A stretch of 64,000 bases of DNA. Origin: Armatimonadia bacterium. GTDB taxonomy: Bacteria > Armatimonadota > Zipacnadia > Zipacnadales > JABUFB01. Under the pieces are notes generated by a model. The model made no database searches and was not told where the DNA came from. It was given only the letters and a program-made list of their open reading frames with translations. Position numbers and translations under genes: made by a program. Location: contig JBDKVB010000141.1 of the NCBI GenBank assembly GCA_039679385.1, positions 1 to 64,000 on the forward strand. Direction: 5' to 3'. This document shows positions 55,844-64,000 of the stretch, piece after piece (within the stretch, counting starts at the first letter, position 1; each line of letters opens with the position of its first letter).

Positions 55844-57421
55844 CTACTGGGCGATTCTGTAGACGTGGACAGCCAGAGGGCCGAAGTCGTCGGTGAAGCT
55901 GCCCTCGGCGGCGGTGAGCTTGCGGCCCTCGTCTACGACCTCGATCTCGGTGCCTGCCTTCAGCCCGGCGACGGAGAGGGTGGCCAGGCCGCCCTTATCG
56001 TGCGGGTCGCAGTTGACGCAGAACAGGTACAGGGCGCCGTCATGCTCCTTGGCCAGCACGGCGGCCTTGAGATCGCCTGCGAGAGTGATCTTGACCTCTC
56101 TCTTGCTGTCTGCGGTCAATAGCACCGGGCTCAGGCGCGTGATCTGGTCGTTGAGCTGCTTCATCGCCGCCACGTTCTCGGGCGGCACGCCGAACTGCGA
56201 GTAGGCGGGCTTCCAGATGTGGGTGAAGTAGCCGATAGCGGTTGCGCCCCGACAGATCGCCATCCAGACCTCAGCCCGGATATGGCGCGGGGTTACGTCG
56301 ACCTGGTTCTTCTCGCCGACCCACTGGCCGCCCTTGGAGGTCTCGATCCACTGGTAGGTGAGGCGGTTGCCCGCAAGCTGACGGAGCTGAGCGGCGCCGT
56401 CGCTGACGCGGTCGATCCAGTCTGCCCGTCCCCAGCCATAGAGCGGGTAGATGTCGAAGCCGACGGCATCGGCGGCCTCGATGTAGGCGCGGTACAGGGG
56501 CTCGCGCTGCTCCTCGGGCCACTTGGAGAAGACGGGCATGAAGCTTGCGGTCAGAGTCATGAAGATTGGGCGGGAGCTGTCGGCCTGCCGCAAGTCCTGG
56601 TAGGACTTGAGCGTCTCCTCCGGTGTGGCGCGGGGAACCTGATGAGGTGCGCTGAGGAGCAGGTTCTTGCCCTCGGCGTCGAGGCCCTGGATCTCGCTGA
56701 TCGAGCCCCAGACGTTGGTGCCGGGATAGGCGCTCTTGACCCGGAGGGTGAGTTCGGCAAGCTCTGTGGGTGCGAAGGTCAGCTCCTGACCGCCGCGCTT
56801 GTTCTCCAGGGTTGCGCTCACGAGGGGCTTGCCGTCGGCCAAAAACTCGACGTCCTTCGCCACTGCCAGCCCGGCGGAGATGGTCAGCCAGACTACCAGC
56901 TTCTGCAGCTTCACGGGGGCCTTCGGCTTGATCGTGAGGGACGCGCCCTCCATTGGATCGAGGACGGACCAGGTGCTGGTGACACCATCGAGGATCTTCC
57001 ACAGCGGAGCGCTCTTGTTGATCCGCAGGCCCTCGCCGGGCAGGACCTGGGCATCGCTCTCCTCGTGCGACAGGTCGGGCTCGTCGCCGTGGATGTAGGC
57101 GAGCAAGGCCGGATGGCCCTTGAGCTTGGCGTCGAAGGGCATGACCCCGTACAGGCCCGCTTGCTCCACGAGCTTGAGGTACTCGGCGACATCTTTGGTG
57201 CCGCCGCTGCCGGGCCAGTAACCCGCGACCGTGTTGCAGCCGGTCTCCTTGGCCTTCGGGAAATTCGCGGGGTCCTGCAGCCAGATCATGATGGGGAAGA
57301 AGGGCTGACCGTTGACGCAGAGAGCGCGGTTCGCGTCAAGAGAGACCGTCGTGACCGGGGGTGCCGCGTTCGCGGCGACTGCGAGCAACAGACACACAAG
57401 AGCAAAGGTCCAGGCGGGCAT
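55844..57421 (-). CDS. Secreted glycoside-hydrolase-like TIM-barrel protein with inserted discoidin-like domain
   Basis: The protein has 525 residues with signal peptide MPAWTFALVCLLLAVAANAA. The barrel opens with ALCVNGQPFFPIMIWLQDP and FPKAKETGCNTVAGYWPGSG, then HPALLAYIHGDEPDLSH with a Glu-Pro after the Asp (a common catalytic strand end). Residues about 130-265 are an insertion resembling a discoidin/F5-F8-type domain (LWKILDGVTSTWSVLDP, ELAELTLRVKSAYPGTNVWGSISEIQ). The barrel resumes with RPIFMTLTASFMPVFSKW, VGFDIYPLYGW, LTYQWIETSKGG and MAICRGATAIGYFTHIW. A small beta domain (LAVHVYRIA) ends it. I cannot name the family with certainty. GAGGAGG precedes the ATG. It lies downstream of the isomerase at 57540 on the same strand. 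Confidence 0.65.
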   Translation of the reverse strand: MPAWTFALVCLLLAVAANAAPPVTTVSLDANRALCVNGQPFFPIMIWLQDPANFPKAKETGCNTVAGYWPGSGGTKDVAEYLKLVEQAGLYGVMPFDAKLKGHPALLAYIHGDEPDLSHEESDAQVLPGEGLRINKSAPLWKILDGVTSTWSVLDPMEGASLTIKPKAPVKLQKLVVWLTISAGLAVAKDVEFLADGKPLVSATLENKRGGQELTFAPTELAELTLRVKSAYPGTNVWGSISEIQGLDAEGKNLLLSAPHQVPRATPEETLKSYQDLRQADSSRPIFMTLTASFMPVFSKWPEEQREPLYRAYIEAADAVGFDIYPLYGWGRADWIDRVSDGAAQLRQLAGNRLTYQWIETSKGGQWVGEKNQVDVTPRHIRAEVWMAICRGATAIGYFTHIWKPAYSQFGVPPENVAAMKQLNDQITRLSPVLLTADSKREVKITLAGDLKAAVLAKEHDGALYLFCVNCDPHDKGGLATLSVAGLKAGTEIEVVDEGRKLTAAEGSFTDDFGPLAVHVYRIAQ

Positions 57422-57539
57422 GGTACGTCCTCCTCGAGGGCCGAGTGTGCGTGCGCAGGAAACACAGGCGGTGTTCGCGTTCCCGCCGGCGATTCCTTTT
57501 GCCCGAGGAGGACGTGTAGGGTGCGAGGCGGGGCCTGGC

Positions 57540-58379
57540 CTAGCCCGCTTGTACTGCCTCGGTCAGGCGGTTGGCGATGGCGAAGGCGTCGCGCAGGAAG
57601 GCTTGCTCATCTTCATAGCCCGAGCGTGACTGCGAGACCTCCAGGTTGATCCACTTGCGGTAGCTCGAAGCGGCGATGAGCTTTGCGAGACGCGCCCAGT
57701 CGACCGTGCCCATGAAGGGGAGCTGGTGCTGGTCTCCCGAGCCGTCGTTGTCATGCAGGTGGATGGCGAGAAGGCGGTCGGCGTGCTTCGAAAGGTGATT
57801 GAGACCGTCACCCGAGATGTTGCCATGCCCGCAGTCGTAGCACAGGCCGATGAAGTCGGGGCTGTAGTCTGACAGGACGCGGGCGATCGGCGTCCAGCTC
57901 TGGGTCGTGCCGCCGTTCTCGAGCGCGATGCGGACGCCCGTGGCCCGGCTGCAGTCGGCAAGGGCATCCAGCGACCGCCGCACGCGGTCCCAGTAAGCGA
58001 GGCGTTCGGTCTCGTCGTCGGGCTCACCGGGGATGTGAAGCACGACGACGTCGGCGCCGAGATGGGCTGTCATCTCCAGGCGGTTCGAGACCAGCTCGAC
58101 GCCTGCCAGTCGCTCATACTCGCGGGGCGACGCCCAGCCCTTCTCGCTCCCTGCGGAGGCGTGAAGGTCGGTGACCTGGAGGCCCAGTTCGGTGAGCCAC
58201 TGCTGAATCTGGTCGATCTCCGAGCGGGAGTAGAGGAAGTCGGTGTTCCAGTGATGGCACCAGTGAATATGGGTGAAGCCCGCTGCAGCGATGGCCTTCA
58301 GATGGGGATAGGGAATGCCTGTGTCCTGTCGGTAGTCGGTCGCGATGGAGTTCATGGCGGGGTGTTTGGACGTTGGCAC
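57540..58379 (-). CDS. Sugar phosphate isomerase/epimerase (xylose-isomerase-like TIM barrel)
   Basis: The protein has 279 residues from the GTG at 58379, which has GGGGAGG at a good distance; the ATG at 58355 lacks a ribosome-binding site. AIAAAGFTHIHWCHHWNTDF is the first part of the barrel, VTDLHASAGSEKGWAS the second strand, VVVLHIPGEPDDETERLAYW follows, RIALENGGT carries a metal-ligand Glu, GLCYDCGHGNIS the Asp and His ligands, AIHLHDNDGSGDQHQLPFMGTVDW the last His region and INLEVSQS the final Glu. All metal-binding positions of the family are present, unlike the paralogue at 11812. It lies 118 bases before the TIM-barrel hydrolase and is divergent from 58505. Confidence 0.8.
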   Translation of the reverse strand: MPTSKHPAMNSIATDYRQDTGIPYPHLKAIAAAGFTHIHWCHHWNTDFLYSRSEIDQIQQWLTELGLQVTDLHASAGSEKGWASPREYERLAGVELVSNRLEMTAHLGADVVVLHIPGEPDDETERLAYWDRVRRSLDALADCSRATGVRIALENGGTTQSWTPIARVLSDYSPDFIGLCYDCGHGNISGDGLNHLSKHADRLLAIHLHDNDGSGDQHQLPFMGTVDWARLAKLIAASSYRKWINLEVSQSRSGYEDEQAFLRDAFAIANRLTEAVQAG

Positions 58380-58504
58380 ACTCGGGACCTCCCCTCTGTA
58401 TATGGTAATGCGCTGTGCAGTCATGAGAGGGCGAAGGGGCATGCAAGGCGAAGTGTCACGAACGCCGTACGAACCGCTCGGCCATCCCGGGAGGGACTGC
58501 CCAC

Positions 58505-61500
58505 ATGCTACGCAACGCGCTCGCTCTGCTTGGTCTGTTCGCGACCGTCGTGAGTAGTCAGGCTGCGCCGTTGGTCACAGCGCCGGCGTGCAGCAGGCCA
58601 CCTGCTGTGGACGGTGTGCTATCCCCCGGCGAGTGGGACAGGGCGACCACTCCGGGGCCCTTCAGCGAGCTCGGCGGCTCTGCTGCGTCGGTCCAGCCTC
58701 AGGTGTACGTGACTTACGATGCGGCGAGTCTCTATGTGGCCGCGCGGCTGCCTCTCCCGCGAGGCGCCAACCCTCGTGCGACCCTTACGCAGCACGACGG
58801 CACGCTCTGGGACGACGACGCCTTTGAGGTGTTCCTCGGCCCAGGCGGATCGCGTGGCTCGTACTACCAGTTCATCGCGAACGCCCGTGGCACGCAGTGG
58901 GAGTCGAAGGAGAAGGACGCCACCTGGAACGCGATGTGGACCGCGAAGACTGGCCGCGGTGACGGCTTCTGGTGCCTGGAAATGGCGATTCCCTTCGCGG
59001 CAATGGGCATCAAGGCACCGGTGGACGGCCAGTCGTGGACGGCGAACTTCGCCTGGGACTGCCAGACTCCCTTTGCAGCGATTCGGTCCTGGGCTCCGCT
59101 GAAGCAGGGGCTCCATGACCCGGCCAACTTTGGGACTGTCACCTTCCGCTCGCAGGCGCCGGCAGTTGTTCTGAGTGGCCTCGAACGTGCTGCCGGGGGA
59201 GTGCTGACGGTGCGCGGAGAGTGGGGACCGAGTGGGCAGCCGCTCAGTGCGGAGCTTGCCCTGACCCGCCAGATGCAGGGGAAGTCGGAGGCTGTTGGCA
59301 GCGCTACCGCGAAGGGCGGACAGGAGCGAAGCACCTTCGCTTTGCAGACGAAGATCCCGCAAGATCAGGGCTGGGATGCGCCGGGGGACTACCGGCTGGC
59401 GCTTCAGGTCAAGAGCGCCGGTCAGACCGTGTGGACTGCCGAGACACCCGTGATCGTGCAGATGCCCCTGACCCTGGCGGTGGAGAAGTACTGGCTGGAG
59501 GGCACTCTCGTTGTGACGGCTGACGCCAAGGGCGCCGGACGTTCGCCTGCCGACTTGAGACTGGCCCTGAAGCTGTGCGATGCCGAGGGTCGAACCAGCG
59601 TCGAGGCGCCGCTGCAGCCACTGGGAACCGACGGGAAGCTGCGCAGCGAACTTGATGTGCGGAAGGTTGCACCGGGCAAAGGCCAGTTGCAGGCAGACCT
59701 GGTGACGGCTGACGGGAAGACCCTCTACAAGACCGCCGTGGCGCTGGAGAAACCGGCTCGTCCTGCGTGGCTGGGGAGCAAGGCCGGGATCTCCGACGAG
59801 GTGCTGGCGCCCTGGACGCCGCTGCAGGTGTCCGGGAACAAGGTGATGCCCTGGGGCCGCACCTACGGCTTCTCGGCGCTTCCCTTCCCGTCTTCGGCGA
59901 TCACCGCCGGGGAGGAAGTGCTGGCCGGGCCGATCACCCTGGTCGGCACCGTCGCAGGTCAGAAGATTCGCTGGGAGGGTCAGGACGCCCGCGTGACGCA
60001 GGCGAAGCCCAGCGTCGTCACGCTGCAATCCCAGGCGCGCACCGCCGGGCTCAACTGCACCGGGACCGTGAGGCTGGAGTATGACGGGATGATCCGGTCG
60101 GACTTCCGGATCGCTCCGCAGGGCGAGGCGACCGTCGAGGCCCTGACCCTGGAAGTGCCGATCAAGGCACGGTTCGCCCGGTACCTATATCATTGGCCGG
60201 GGCGCTGGGGGAGTGCCTACAATGCCGGAGCGTTGCCGCCGGAAGGCTTCCACGGCCCCTTCAAGCCCTTTCTCTGGCTGGGCGACGAGAAGCGCGGCCT
60301 GTGCTGGTTCAGTGAGTCCGACCGCAACTTCTTCGGCGACGGCGAGGCCAAGGTCATCGACATCAGCCGCGAGGGTGACCGGGTCGTCCTGCGGGTGAAC
60401 CTCATCACCTCGCCGCAGAGGGTCAAGGAACCGCTGGACTACACCTTCGGGTTCCAGGCTACTCCGGTGAAGCCCATGACGCCGGACGTGTGGGACTACC
60501 GCATCAGCCATGCGGGCAACTACAGCCTGCCGACGCAAGTGCACCGGGGCAGCGCCGGAGTGACCTATCCGGCCAAGGGCAACCTCGACGTGAAACAGGG
60601 GACCTTCGAGTGCTGGGTCCGGCCGCGCTTCGACCCGTACCCGAGCATCGACCCGAAAGACCCCGGACGTGGCGCCCTGAACCGCAACCTGTTCGACCTT
60701 GAGCTCGGTGGCGGGGCGCACGTGGGCCTGTACTGGAACATCGACGACCGCGGCATGCGACTGTACTACAAGCAGGGCGAGGCCTACCCGCTGCTGATCA
60801 GCTCGCATCCGCGCTGGAAGGCCGGAGAGTGGCACCATGTCGCCTGCACCTGGGGCGAAGTGGGCCGCATCTACCTGGATGGGGTGAAGGTGGCGGAAGG
60901 ACGCTATGCCGGCCTGCCCGCGGGAGACGCCGAGGCAGGTACCATCTCGCTGGGGCTCGCGCCGTCGGAGATGGACCTTGATGAAGTGCGCATCTCCTCC
61001 GTGGCCCGGGAGAGCTTCGATCTCACCCGTCCGGCGGTTGCCGATGCCCAGACCTTGTTGCTGGACCACCTCGATGAGAGCTTCAGACCGAACGGCAAGC
61101 AGGCGACCACTCCCGCAAAAGGCACTGGTGGTGTCGTTAGCGGCGGCGGCTTCTACGAAGGCAAGTTCGGCAACGCGCTTGGTCAGGGACCGGAGGGGAA
61201 GCCCACTACGGAACTGGACTACCTCGCGCAGCTCGGCGTGCGGACGATCTGCTTCCACGAGCACTGGACGGACGTTCAGGCCTACCCGGCGACGACGCAT
61301 GGCGATCAGCTACGGAAGCTGGTAGCGGCCTGCCATGCCAAAGACCTCCAGTTGCTGCTCTACCACGGGTACGAGATGAGCGACATCGCGCCGGAGTGGG
61401 ACAACTACCACGACGAGTGCCTGGTCTATCCTCGCGGCGGCGGCTACACGCGCCAGCCGCCACAGACAGCCTATATCGTCTGCTACCGTGGACCGTGGCA

Positions 61501-62323
61501 GGACTTTCTGGCTGACGGCCTTGAGAAGGAACTGGCGGAGTACGACACCGACGGGGTGTATCTCGACGGCACCTCGGAGCCCTGGGGCTGCCGCAACACG
61601 CACCATGGCTGTGGGTATGTGAACCCCGACGGCAGCATCGGCACGACCTACTCGATCTTCGCTACCCGCGAGATGATGAAGCGGATCTACACCATCGTGA
61701 AGCACCACAATCCCAGGGGACAGGTCAACGTTCACCAGTCCACCTGCATGACGATTCCAACGCTGGCCTGGGCCACGAGCTACTGGGACGGCGAGCAGTT
61801 CGGCAGCATGGCCCGAGGACCCTTCGCGCTGGAGGTCCTTCCGCTGGAGGCCTTCCGCTGCGAGTTCATGGGGCACAACTGGGGCGTCCCGGCCGAGTTC
61901 CTCTGCTACAACAAGCCCTATACCTCGCACGAGGCGATGGCCTTCACGCTGCTGCATGATGTGCTGGTGCGCAACAAGCTGAGCGAGGAAACAAAGCTGT
62001 GGAAGCTGATGGACGACTTCGGGCGCAAGGAGGCACGCTGGCTGCCCTACTGGGAGAACGGCCCGTACGTCCGCAGCAGCGCCAGAGACCTCAAGGTGAG
62101 CCTCTACAACCGCCCCGGTAAGGGTTTCGTCGCGGTTATCTCGAACCTTGGGCGTGAGGAGGCCAGGGGGACGGTGACCTTCAACCTGAAGCGTCTCGAG
62201 CAACCCACAGAGCTCAGCGCCTCCGACGTGATGGCCGACAAGAGCCTGGCCGCGAAGGACGGGGCTCTCGACGTGAGCCTTAAGCCGCTGGATTACCTGG
62301 TGGTGTGGCTGAAGGCCAAGTGA
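58505..62323 (+). CDS. Very large secreted multidomain glycoside-hydrolase-like protein (CBM9-like, LamG, TIM barrel)
   Basis: The protein has 1272 residues with signal peptide MLRNALALLGLFATVVSSQA. Residues about 25-215 form a CBM9-like domain (PPAVDGVLSPGEWDRAT, DDDAFEVFLGPGGSRGSYYQF, WCLEMAIPFAAMGI). Residues about 220-640 are beta-rich (YLYHWPGRWGSAYNAG, FLWLGDEKRGLCWFSESDRN is a DUF6067-like block). Residues about 690-840 are an inserted LamG domain (GTFECWVRPRFDPY, AGEWHHVACTWGEVGRIYLDG, MDLDEVRISSVARESFD). Residues about 910-1180 look like the TIM barrel: GVRTICFHEHWTDVQAY, LQLLLYHGYEMSDIAPEW, EYDTDGVYLDGTSEPWGCR, then VNVHQSTCMTIPTLAWATSYWDGEQF. A beta domain closes it. A LamG insertion inside such an enzyme is unusual. 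GGGAGGG precedes the ATG. Confidence 0.7.
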   Translation: MLRNALALLGLFATVVSSQAAPLVTAPACSRPPAVDGVLSPGEWDRATTPGPFSELGGSAASVQPQVYVTYDAASLYVAARLPLPRGANPRATLTQHDGTLWDDDAFEVFLGPGGSRGSYYQFIANARGTQWESKEKDATWNAMWTAKTGRGDGFWCLEMAIPFAAMGIKAPVDGQSWTANFAWDCQTPFAAIRSWAPLKQGLHDPANFGTVTFRSQAPAVVLSGLERAAGGVLTVRGEWGPSGQPLSAELALTRQMQGKSEAVGSATAKGGQERSTFALQTKIPQDQGWDAPGDYRLALQVKSAGQTVWTAETPVIVQMPLTLAVEKYWLEGTLVVTADAKGAGRSPADLRLALKLCDAEGRTSVEAPLQPLGTDGKLRSELDVRKVAPGKGQLQADLVTADGKTLYKTAVALEKPARPAWLGSKAGISDEVLAPWTPLQVSGNKVMPWGRTYGFSALPFPSSAITAGEEVLAGPITLVGTVAGQKIRWEGQDARVTQAKPSVVTLQSQARTAGLNCTGTVRLEYDGMIRSDFRIAPQGEATVEALTLEVPIKARFARYLYHWPGRWGSAYNAGALPPEGFHGPFKPFLWLGDEKRGLCWFSESDRNFFGDGEAKVIDISREGDRVVLRVNLITSPQRVKEPLDYTFGFQATPVKPMTPDVWDYRISHAGNYSLPTQVHRGSAGVTYPAKGNLDVKQGTFECWVRPRFDPYPSIDPKDPGRGALNRNLFDLELGGGAHVGLYWNIDDRGMRLYYKQGEAYPLLISSHPRWKAGEWHHVACTWGEVGRIYLDGVKVAEGRYAGLPAGDAEAGTISLGLAPSEMDLDEVRISSVARESFDLTRPAVADAQTLLLDHLDESFRPNGKQATTPAKGTGGVVSGGGFYEGKFGNALGQGPEGKPTTELDYLAQLGVRTICFHEHWTDVQAYPATTHGDQLRKLVAACHAKDLQLLLYHGYEMSDIAPEWDNYHDECLVYPRGGGYTRQPPQTAYIVCYRGPWQDFLADGLEKELAEYDTDGVYLDGTSEPWGCRNTHHGCGYVNPDGSIGTTYSIFATREMMKRIYTIVKHHNPRGQVNVHQSTCMTIPTLAWATSYWDGEQFGSMARGPFALEVLPLEAFRCEFMGHNWGVPAEFLCYNKPYTSHEAMAFTLLHDVLVRNKLSEETKLWKLMDDFGRKEARWLPYWENGPYVRSSARDLKVSLYNRPGKGFVAVISNLGREEARGTVTFNLKRLEQPTELSASDVMADKSLAAKDGALDVSLKPLDYLVVWLKAK

Positions 62324-62419
62324 GTGAACGACCCTCACAGAGAGATGGACAAGGGTCTCGTTGCACCTCGCCTGTTGTGACTCTGTTTCTCCTGATCTGA
62401 CTGGAGGTCGCACCAAGAG

Positions 62420-63232
62420 ATGAACTACTCGATACTAGGCAGGTCGTGTTCGCTTGCCACGCTCGTGTTTGCCGGTTGCCTGATTCCGTGCGGTTGCCTC
62501 GCCGAGGGACAAGCGCAATCCGCCATGCTGGGGACCATGAAGGCGGACCGCATCCTGTTTCTGGGCAACAGCCTCACGCTGCATGGACGGCATGAGCCTT
62601 ACGGGTGGTTGCACAACTGTGGGATGGCGGCCAGCGTGCCGGAGAAGGACTTCGTACACGTTCTGGCGGCGTCCCTCGAGGCCCGCACCGGTGGGCACCT
62701 GCGTCTCAGCATCACTGAGACCAAAGACGGACCGGCAGGCACTGAACCGGCGAACATCGTCAGCGTTGCCGGCACCCTTGAGCGGGCGTACACCGACTAT
62801 AGCAACGCTCCACTGCAGAAGCAGCTCGACTGGAAGCCGGACATCGTGGTCCTGCAGTGCGGGGAGAACGTCGTCCGCGACAAGTTCGAACCGGCCCCCT
62901 TCAAGGAAGCCCTGAGGTCACTGCTCAACGCGCTGCAGGCGGCCGGCAATCCGCAGATCTTCGTCACCAGCCAGATACTCAGCCCGGGCGGCGCCCTCGA
63001 CGACCTCAAGAAGGAAGTCTGTGCCGAGGACCCCTCACACCGCACGTACGTGGACCTGAGCTCCTTCTGCAAGGAGCCGACGAACTACGCCAGAAGCGAA
63101 CCCTACTACACAGGGATCATCACCGGCCATCCCGGAGATAAGGGTATGGCCCGGATCGCGGCTACGTTGCTCGAGGCAATGCTCGTCCGTGCCAGCCTAA
63201 GCAAGACGGCCGCACCGACGGCAGCTCCCTAG
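62420..63232 (+). CDS. Secreted SGNH-type hydrolase, possible lipoprotein
   Basis: The protein has 270 residues. A hydrophobic N-terminus with LVFAGC near residue 20 could be a lipobox. ILFLGNSLTLHG holds the nucleophile Ser51 in the GNS form of block I; IVVLQCGENVV is block III; ITGHPGDKGM at about residues 233-242 is block V with the catalytic His. The residue three before that His is not Asp, so the usual Asp-x-x-His pair is not complete; in this subgroup 'HPGDxGM' is common. Likely an acyl esterase acting on glycans. The stop TAG shares CTAG with the stop of the convergent gene. Confidence 0.7.
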   Translation: MNYSILGRSCSLATLVFAGCLIPCGCLAEGQAQSAMLGTMKADRILFLGNSLTLHGRHEPYGWLHNCGMAASVPEKDFVHVLAASLEARTGGHLRLSITETKDGPAGTEPANIVSVAGTLERAYTDYSNAPLQKQLDWKPDIVVLQCGENVVRDKFEPAPFKEALRSLLNALQAAGNPQIFVTSQILSPGGALDDLKKEVCAEDPSHRTYVDLSSFCKEPTNYARSEPYYTGIITGHPGDKGMARIAATLLEAMLVRASLSKTAAPTAAP

Positions 63233-64000
63233 GGCTTGCTGAAGGGGCGACCAAAGCAGGCCGGGAGGCAGTGCTTCAGCACCAGGGCTTCGCTGAAGCC
63301 GTGCTCGTCCGGTCCCTGTTCGCCGCGCAGTCCAGCGAGCAGCTTCTGGCCACCGGGACCGGTCGACCAACCCGTGAACAGCGCTCCCTGGAGTCGCTCG
63401 GTGCGTGACGCTTGGGCGCAGCGAATCAGCGCCTCCGCGGAGACCGGGTTCCGCCAGGGCGACACGAGCGTGCGGAAGCCCTTCTCCTGGAAGAAGCGCA
63501 CCGAGGGGTAGTCCTCGCGCGGCTCATAGTGCCAGTCGCAGATGACCAGATCGCGGGGCACCAGGTCGATGGCCGGTGCTGTGCCGTTCGCGCTGGCTTC
63601 CCACTTCCCGTAGGTCATCTTGCCGGCATCGAGGAGACGATCACCCCAGAGGAACATCTCGGCACCCCGGCTGCGCAGGTGGGCGTGGTAGTCGTTGACC
63701 GCGCGTGCGAAGAGATCGGCCGGGCTCTTGCCCCGACAGCGCGGGCACTGGTCACTGGCGATCAGGAAGACCTCGTCCATCCCCACGTGAAGCGCGTCGG
63801 CCTCGAAGGCCTCCAGCAACTCGTCCATGAGGTCGAAGACGAGTGGGTTGACGCCGGGATGCAGCGGGCACCAACTGCGGCAGTAGATGTCGGGGTTGTT
63901 CAGCGGGATCTGCGGTGTCTCGTCGAACTCCGGGTGCTCGCGCAGCAGGGAGAAGGTCTTGTCGCTCCAGGACTGGTGGCCCAGGCAGTTCATCAGCGGG
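63229..64000 (-). CDS. GH20-like glycoside hydrolase, cut by the right window edge
   Basis: The frame stays open to the window edge, so the N-terminal part lies outside; the ATG at 63993 is inside the protein (PLMNCLGHQSW). The visible 257 residues resemble the second half of a family 20-type barrel (beta-N-acetylhexosaminidase-like): HVGMDEVFLIASDQCPRC carries the adjacent Asp-Glu pair that is the catalytic signature of GH20, followed by a CxxC. FLWGDRLLD, DLVICDWHYEP (Asp and Trp of later strands) and GALFTGWSTG follow. No typical Glu-Trp-containing final motif can be confirmed. The stop overlaps that of the convergent SGNH gene in a CTAG. Confidence 0.65.
   Translation of the reverse strand, partial: PLMNCLGHQSWSDKTFSLLREHPEFDETPQIPLNNPDIYCRSWCPLHPGVNPLVFDLMDELLEAFEADALHVGMDEVFLIASDQCPRCRGKSPADLFARAVNDYHAHLRSRGAEMFLWGDRLLDAGKMTYGKWEASANGTAPAIDLVPRDLVICDWHYEPREDYPSVRFFQEKGFRTLVSPWRNPVSAEALIRCAQASRTERLQGALFTGWSTGPGGQKLLAGLRGEQGPDEHGFSEALVLKHCLPACFGRPFSKP

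Noticed and set aside
1-64000. CRISPR arrays, tRNA or rRNA genes, insertion sequences or prophage
   Set aside because: No regularly spaced repeats, cloverleaf-like genes, transposase motifs or attachment repeats were seen.

Overview
The window is GC-rich and densely coding, and looks like the chromosome of a bacterium, most probably a member of Armatimonadota. That is an inference from the prepilin at 52610-53266 ([19 protein letters not shown], then [12 protein letters not shown] and an H-x9-DG motif), a protein type very common in that phylum, and from the many large secreted glycoside-hydrolase-like proteins. I see no rRNA, tRNA, CRISPR array, transposase or integrase, and no recognisable transcription regulator.

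Region A (1-44204) is a glycan-processing island. It carries about twenty mostly secreted proteins: TIM-barrel glycoside-hydrolase-like proteins (DUF4091, GH42-like, GH99-like, GHL10-like and several unclassified), two Asp-box propellers (a GH74-like and a sialidase-like protein), an SBBP-repeat lipoprotein, a parallel beta-helix protein, an SGNH esterase, a metallophosphoesterase and a ceramidase-like protein. These are mixed with cytoplasmic sugar-metabolism genes: xylose-isomerase-like TIM barrels, two Gfo/Idh/MocA oxidoreductases and a class II aldolase. One run (15103 down to 8647) looks like a minus-strand operon. LamG-like and CBM9-like binding modules recur on different catalytic barrels. 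No sugar transporter lies among these genes, so import must be encoded elsewhere.

Region B (44205-45209) is a 1-kb gap with no convincing gene. It holds two promoter-to-terminator units, one per strand, that could be small RNAs (about 225 and 80 nt) or attenuated leaders.

Region C (45210-52321) is a compact Tad/Flp pilus operon: flp pilin (58 aa), prepilin peptidase, TadE, TadG, CpaF ATPase, TadB, TadC and CpaE/TadZ with a degenerate receiver domain. CpaB, the CpaC secretin and TadD are not present.

Region D (52610-55723) is the most unusual unit: five overlapping genes encoding an H-x9-DG prepilin-like protein, an ECF transporter S component, an FmdE-domain protein, an EcfT and an EcfA ATPase. 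Each downstream start overlaps the previous stop, and an extended -10 promoter precedes the set. It reads as a complete ECF importer with an FmdE protein and a pilin-like protein translationally coupled to it; the substrate is unknown.

Region E (55844-64000) returns to glycan genes: a GH-like protein, a sugar isomerase, a 1272-residue multidomain hydrolase, an SGNH hydrolase and a GH20-like protein cut by the window edge. Several convergent gene pairs are separated by strong hairpins, and one pair shares its stop codon tetranucleotide.
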